From the NCBI GenBank assembly GCA_018241455.1, contig JAFEDW010000139.1, positions 1 to 5,686 on the forward strand: a stretch of 5,686 nucleotides of DNA. Direction: 5' to 3'. Under the pieces are notes generated by a model, which was not told where the DNA came from, searched no databases, and saw only the letters and a program-made list of their open reading frames with translations. The DNA is from Pseudomonadota bacterium (GTDB taxonomy: Bacteria > Pseudomonadota > Gammaproteobacteria > Steroidobacterales > Steroidobacteraceae). Of the stretch, positions 5,343-5,686 are shown one piece after another. Position 1 is the first letter of the stretch. Each line of letters starts with the position of its first letter. A program made the translations under genes and the position numbers.

Positions 5343-5345
5343 CCC

Positions 5346-5686
5346 ATGCGCTTTCGCGTCAAGGCCATGAGCGGCGTGCACGACGTGTTGTCGTACGTGC
5401 TCGATGCCGTCGACGAGACCGACGCGCGCCGCCAGGTGGCGGGCGCGGGGCTCGCATTCATTTCCATCGCGCGCGAGCGGAGCCTGCGTTTCGGCAATCG
5501 CGCGACGCGCATGCCGCTGGTCACCTTCAGCCAGGAACTGGTGGCGCTGCTCGACGCGGGCCTGTCGCTGGTCGAGGCGATCGAGACGCTGGCGGAGAAG
5601 GAAGCCGCGCCGGCTATCCGCCGCACGCTCGACCAGGTGCTGTTGCGGCTGCGCGAAGGCCAGACCTTCGGTGCCGCGCTCGCCGA
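5346..5686 (+). CDS. gspF: Type II secretion inner-membrane protein GspF, N-terminal part
   Basis: From the ATG at 5346 the frame stays open to the window end, giving 113 residues. Residues 1-42 match the small N-terminal region of GspF (FRVKAMSG, then DARRQVAGAGLAFISI). From about residue 57 the first cytoplasmic T2SSF helical bundle begins: PLVTFSQELVALLDAGLSLVEAIETLAEKE, then RRTLDQVLLRLREGQTFGAALA. Family knowledge: GspF (PulF/PilC family) is a polytopic inner-membrane platform protein that contacts the ATPase GspE and GspL and is needed for pseudopilus assembly. The membrane segments would lie beyond the window. The linker between the N-terminal region and the bundle is short compared with PulF. 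The 3-nt gap from gspG and a poor Shine-Dalgarno indicate coupled translation. PilC of a type IV pilus is the alternative, but the neighbour is clearly GspG. Confidence 0.92.
   Translation, partial: MRFRVKAMSGVHDVLSYVLDAVDETDARRQVAGAGLAFISIARERSLRFGNRATRMPLVTFSQELVALLDAGLSLVEAIETLAEKEAAPAIRRTLDQVLLRLREGQTFGAALA

Noticed and set aside
5282..5626. 114-residue minus-strand frame
   Set aside because: Antisense to the end of gspG and to gspF; Ser/Arg-rich with no domain.
1..5686. Mobile elements, attachment sites, CRISPR, tRNA or rRNA
   Set aside because: I found no transposase or integrase motif, no terminal or spaced direct repeats and no cloverleaf; composition looks uniform across the genes.

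Overview
The window reads as chromosomal DNA from a GC-rich (roughly two thirds G+C by eye) proteobacterium, most likely a gammaproteobacterium. The grounds are a type II secretion (T2SS) GspG/GspF pair, an ExeA-type ATPase, a bactofilin and a NarL-type histidine kinase, all using the same strongly GC-biased codons. I cannot place it to genus. I see no insertion sequence, CRISPR array, tRNA or rRNA. It holds eight genes, packed almost end to end, in three transcription blocks. The two outermost genes run off the window.

Left block, minus strand (1423 down to 1): bactofilin, then a small zinc-ribbon protein of unknown role, then a pirin-family protein cut by the window edge. The junctions are an ATGA overlap and a 3-nt gap, so this is almost certainly one translationally coupled operon. 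Its leader carries a perfect 17-nt palindrome lying inside a larger 30-nt inverted repeat.

Middle: a soluble PAS/HisKA_3/HATPase sensor kinase on the plus strand (1588-2916) runs tail to tail into a minus-strand ATPase (4076-2913). Both stop codons lie within one CTAG. The ATPase joins an ExeA/GspA-type AAA domain to a C-terminal FHA domain. It has none of the membrane-plus-peptidoglycan-binding half of classical ExeA.

Right block, plus strand (4273 to the end): a secreted DUF4124 + SLT lytic transglycosylase, the major pseudopilin gspG (ATGA overlap), and gspF (3-nt gap, cut by the window edge). It is divergent from the ExeA-FHA gene across a 196-bp intergenic region with an AT-rich island, several GC palindromes and a nested hairpin just before the transglycosylase start.

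My reading is that the right half is the head of a non-canonical T2SS-type locus (G before F, with a wall-cutting enzyme at its head). The ExeA-FHA ATPase may be its regulatory or assembly ATPase, responding to Thr phosphorylation instead of binding peptidoglycan itself. The left half is a bactofilin scaffold operon with an uncharacterised zinc-ribbon partner. A functional link between the halves, around cell-envelope organisation, is inference only.
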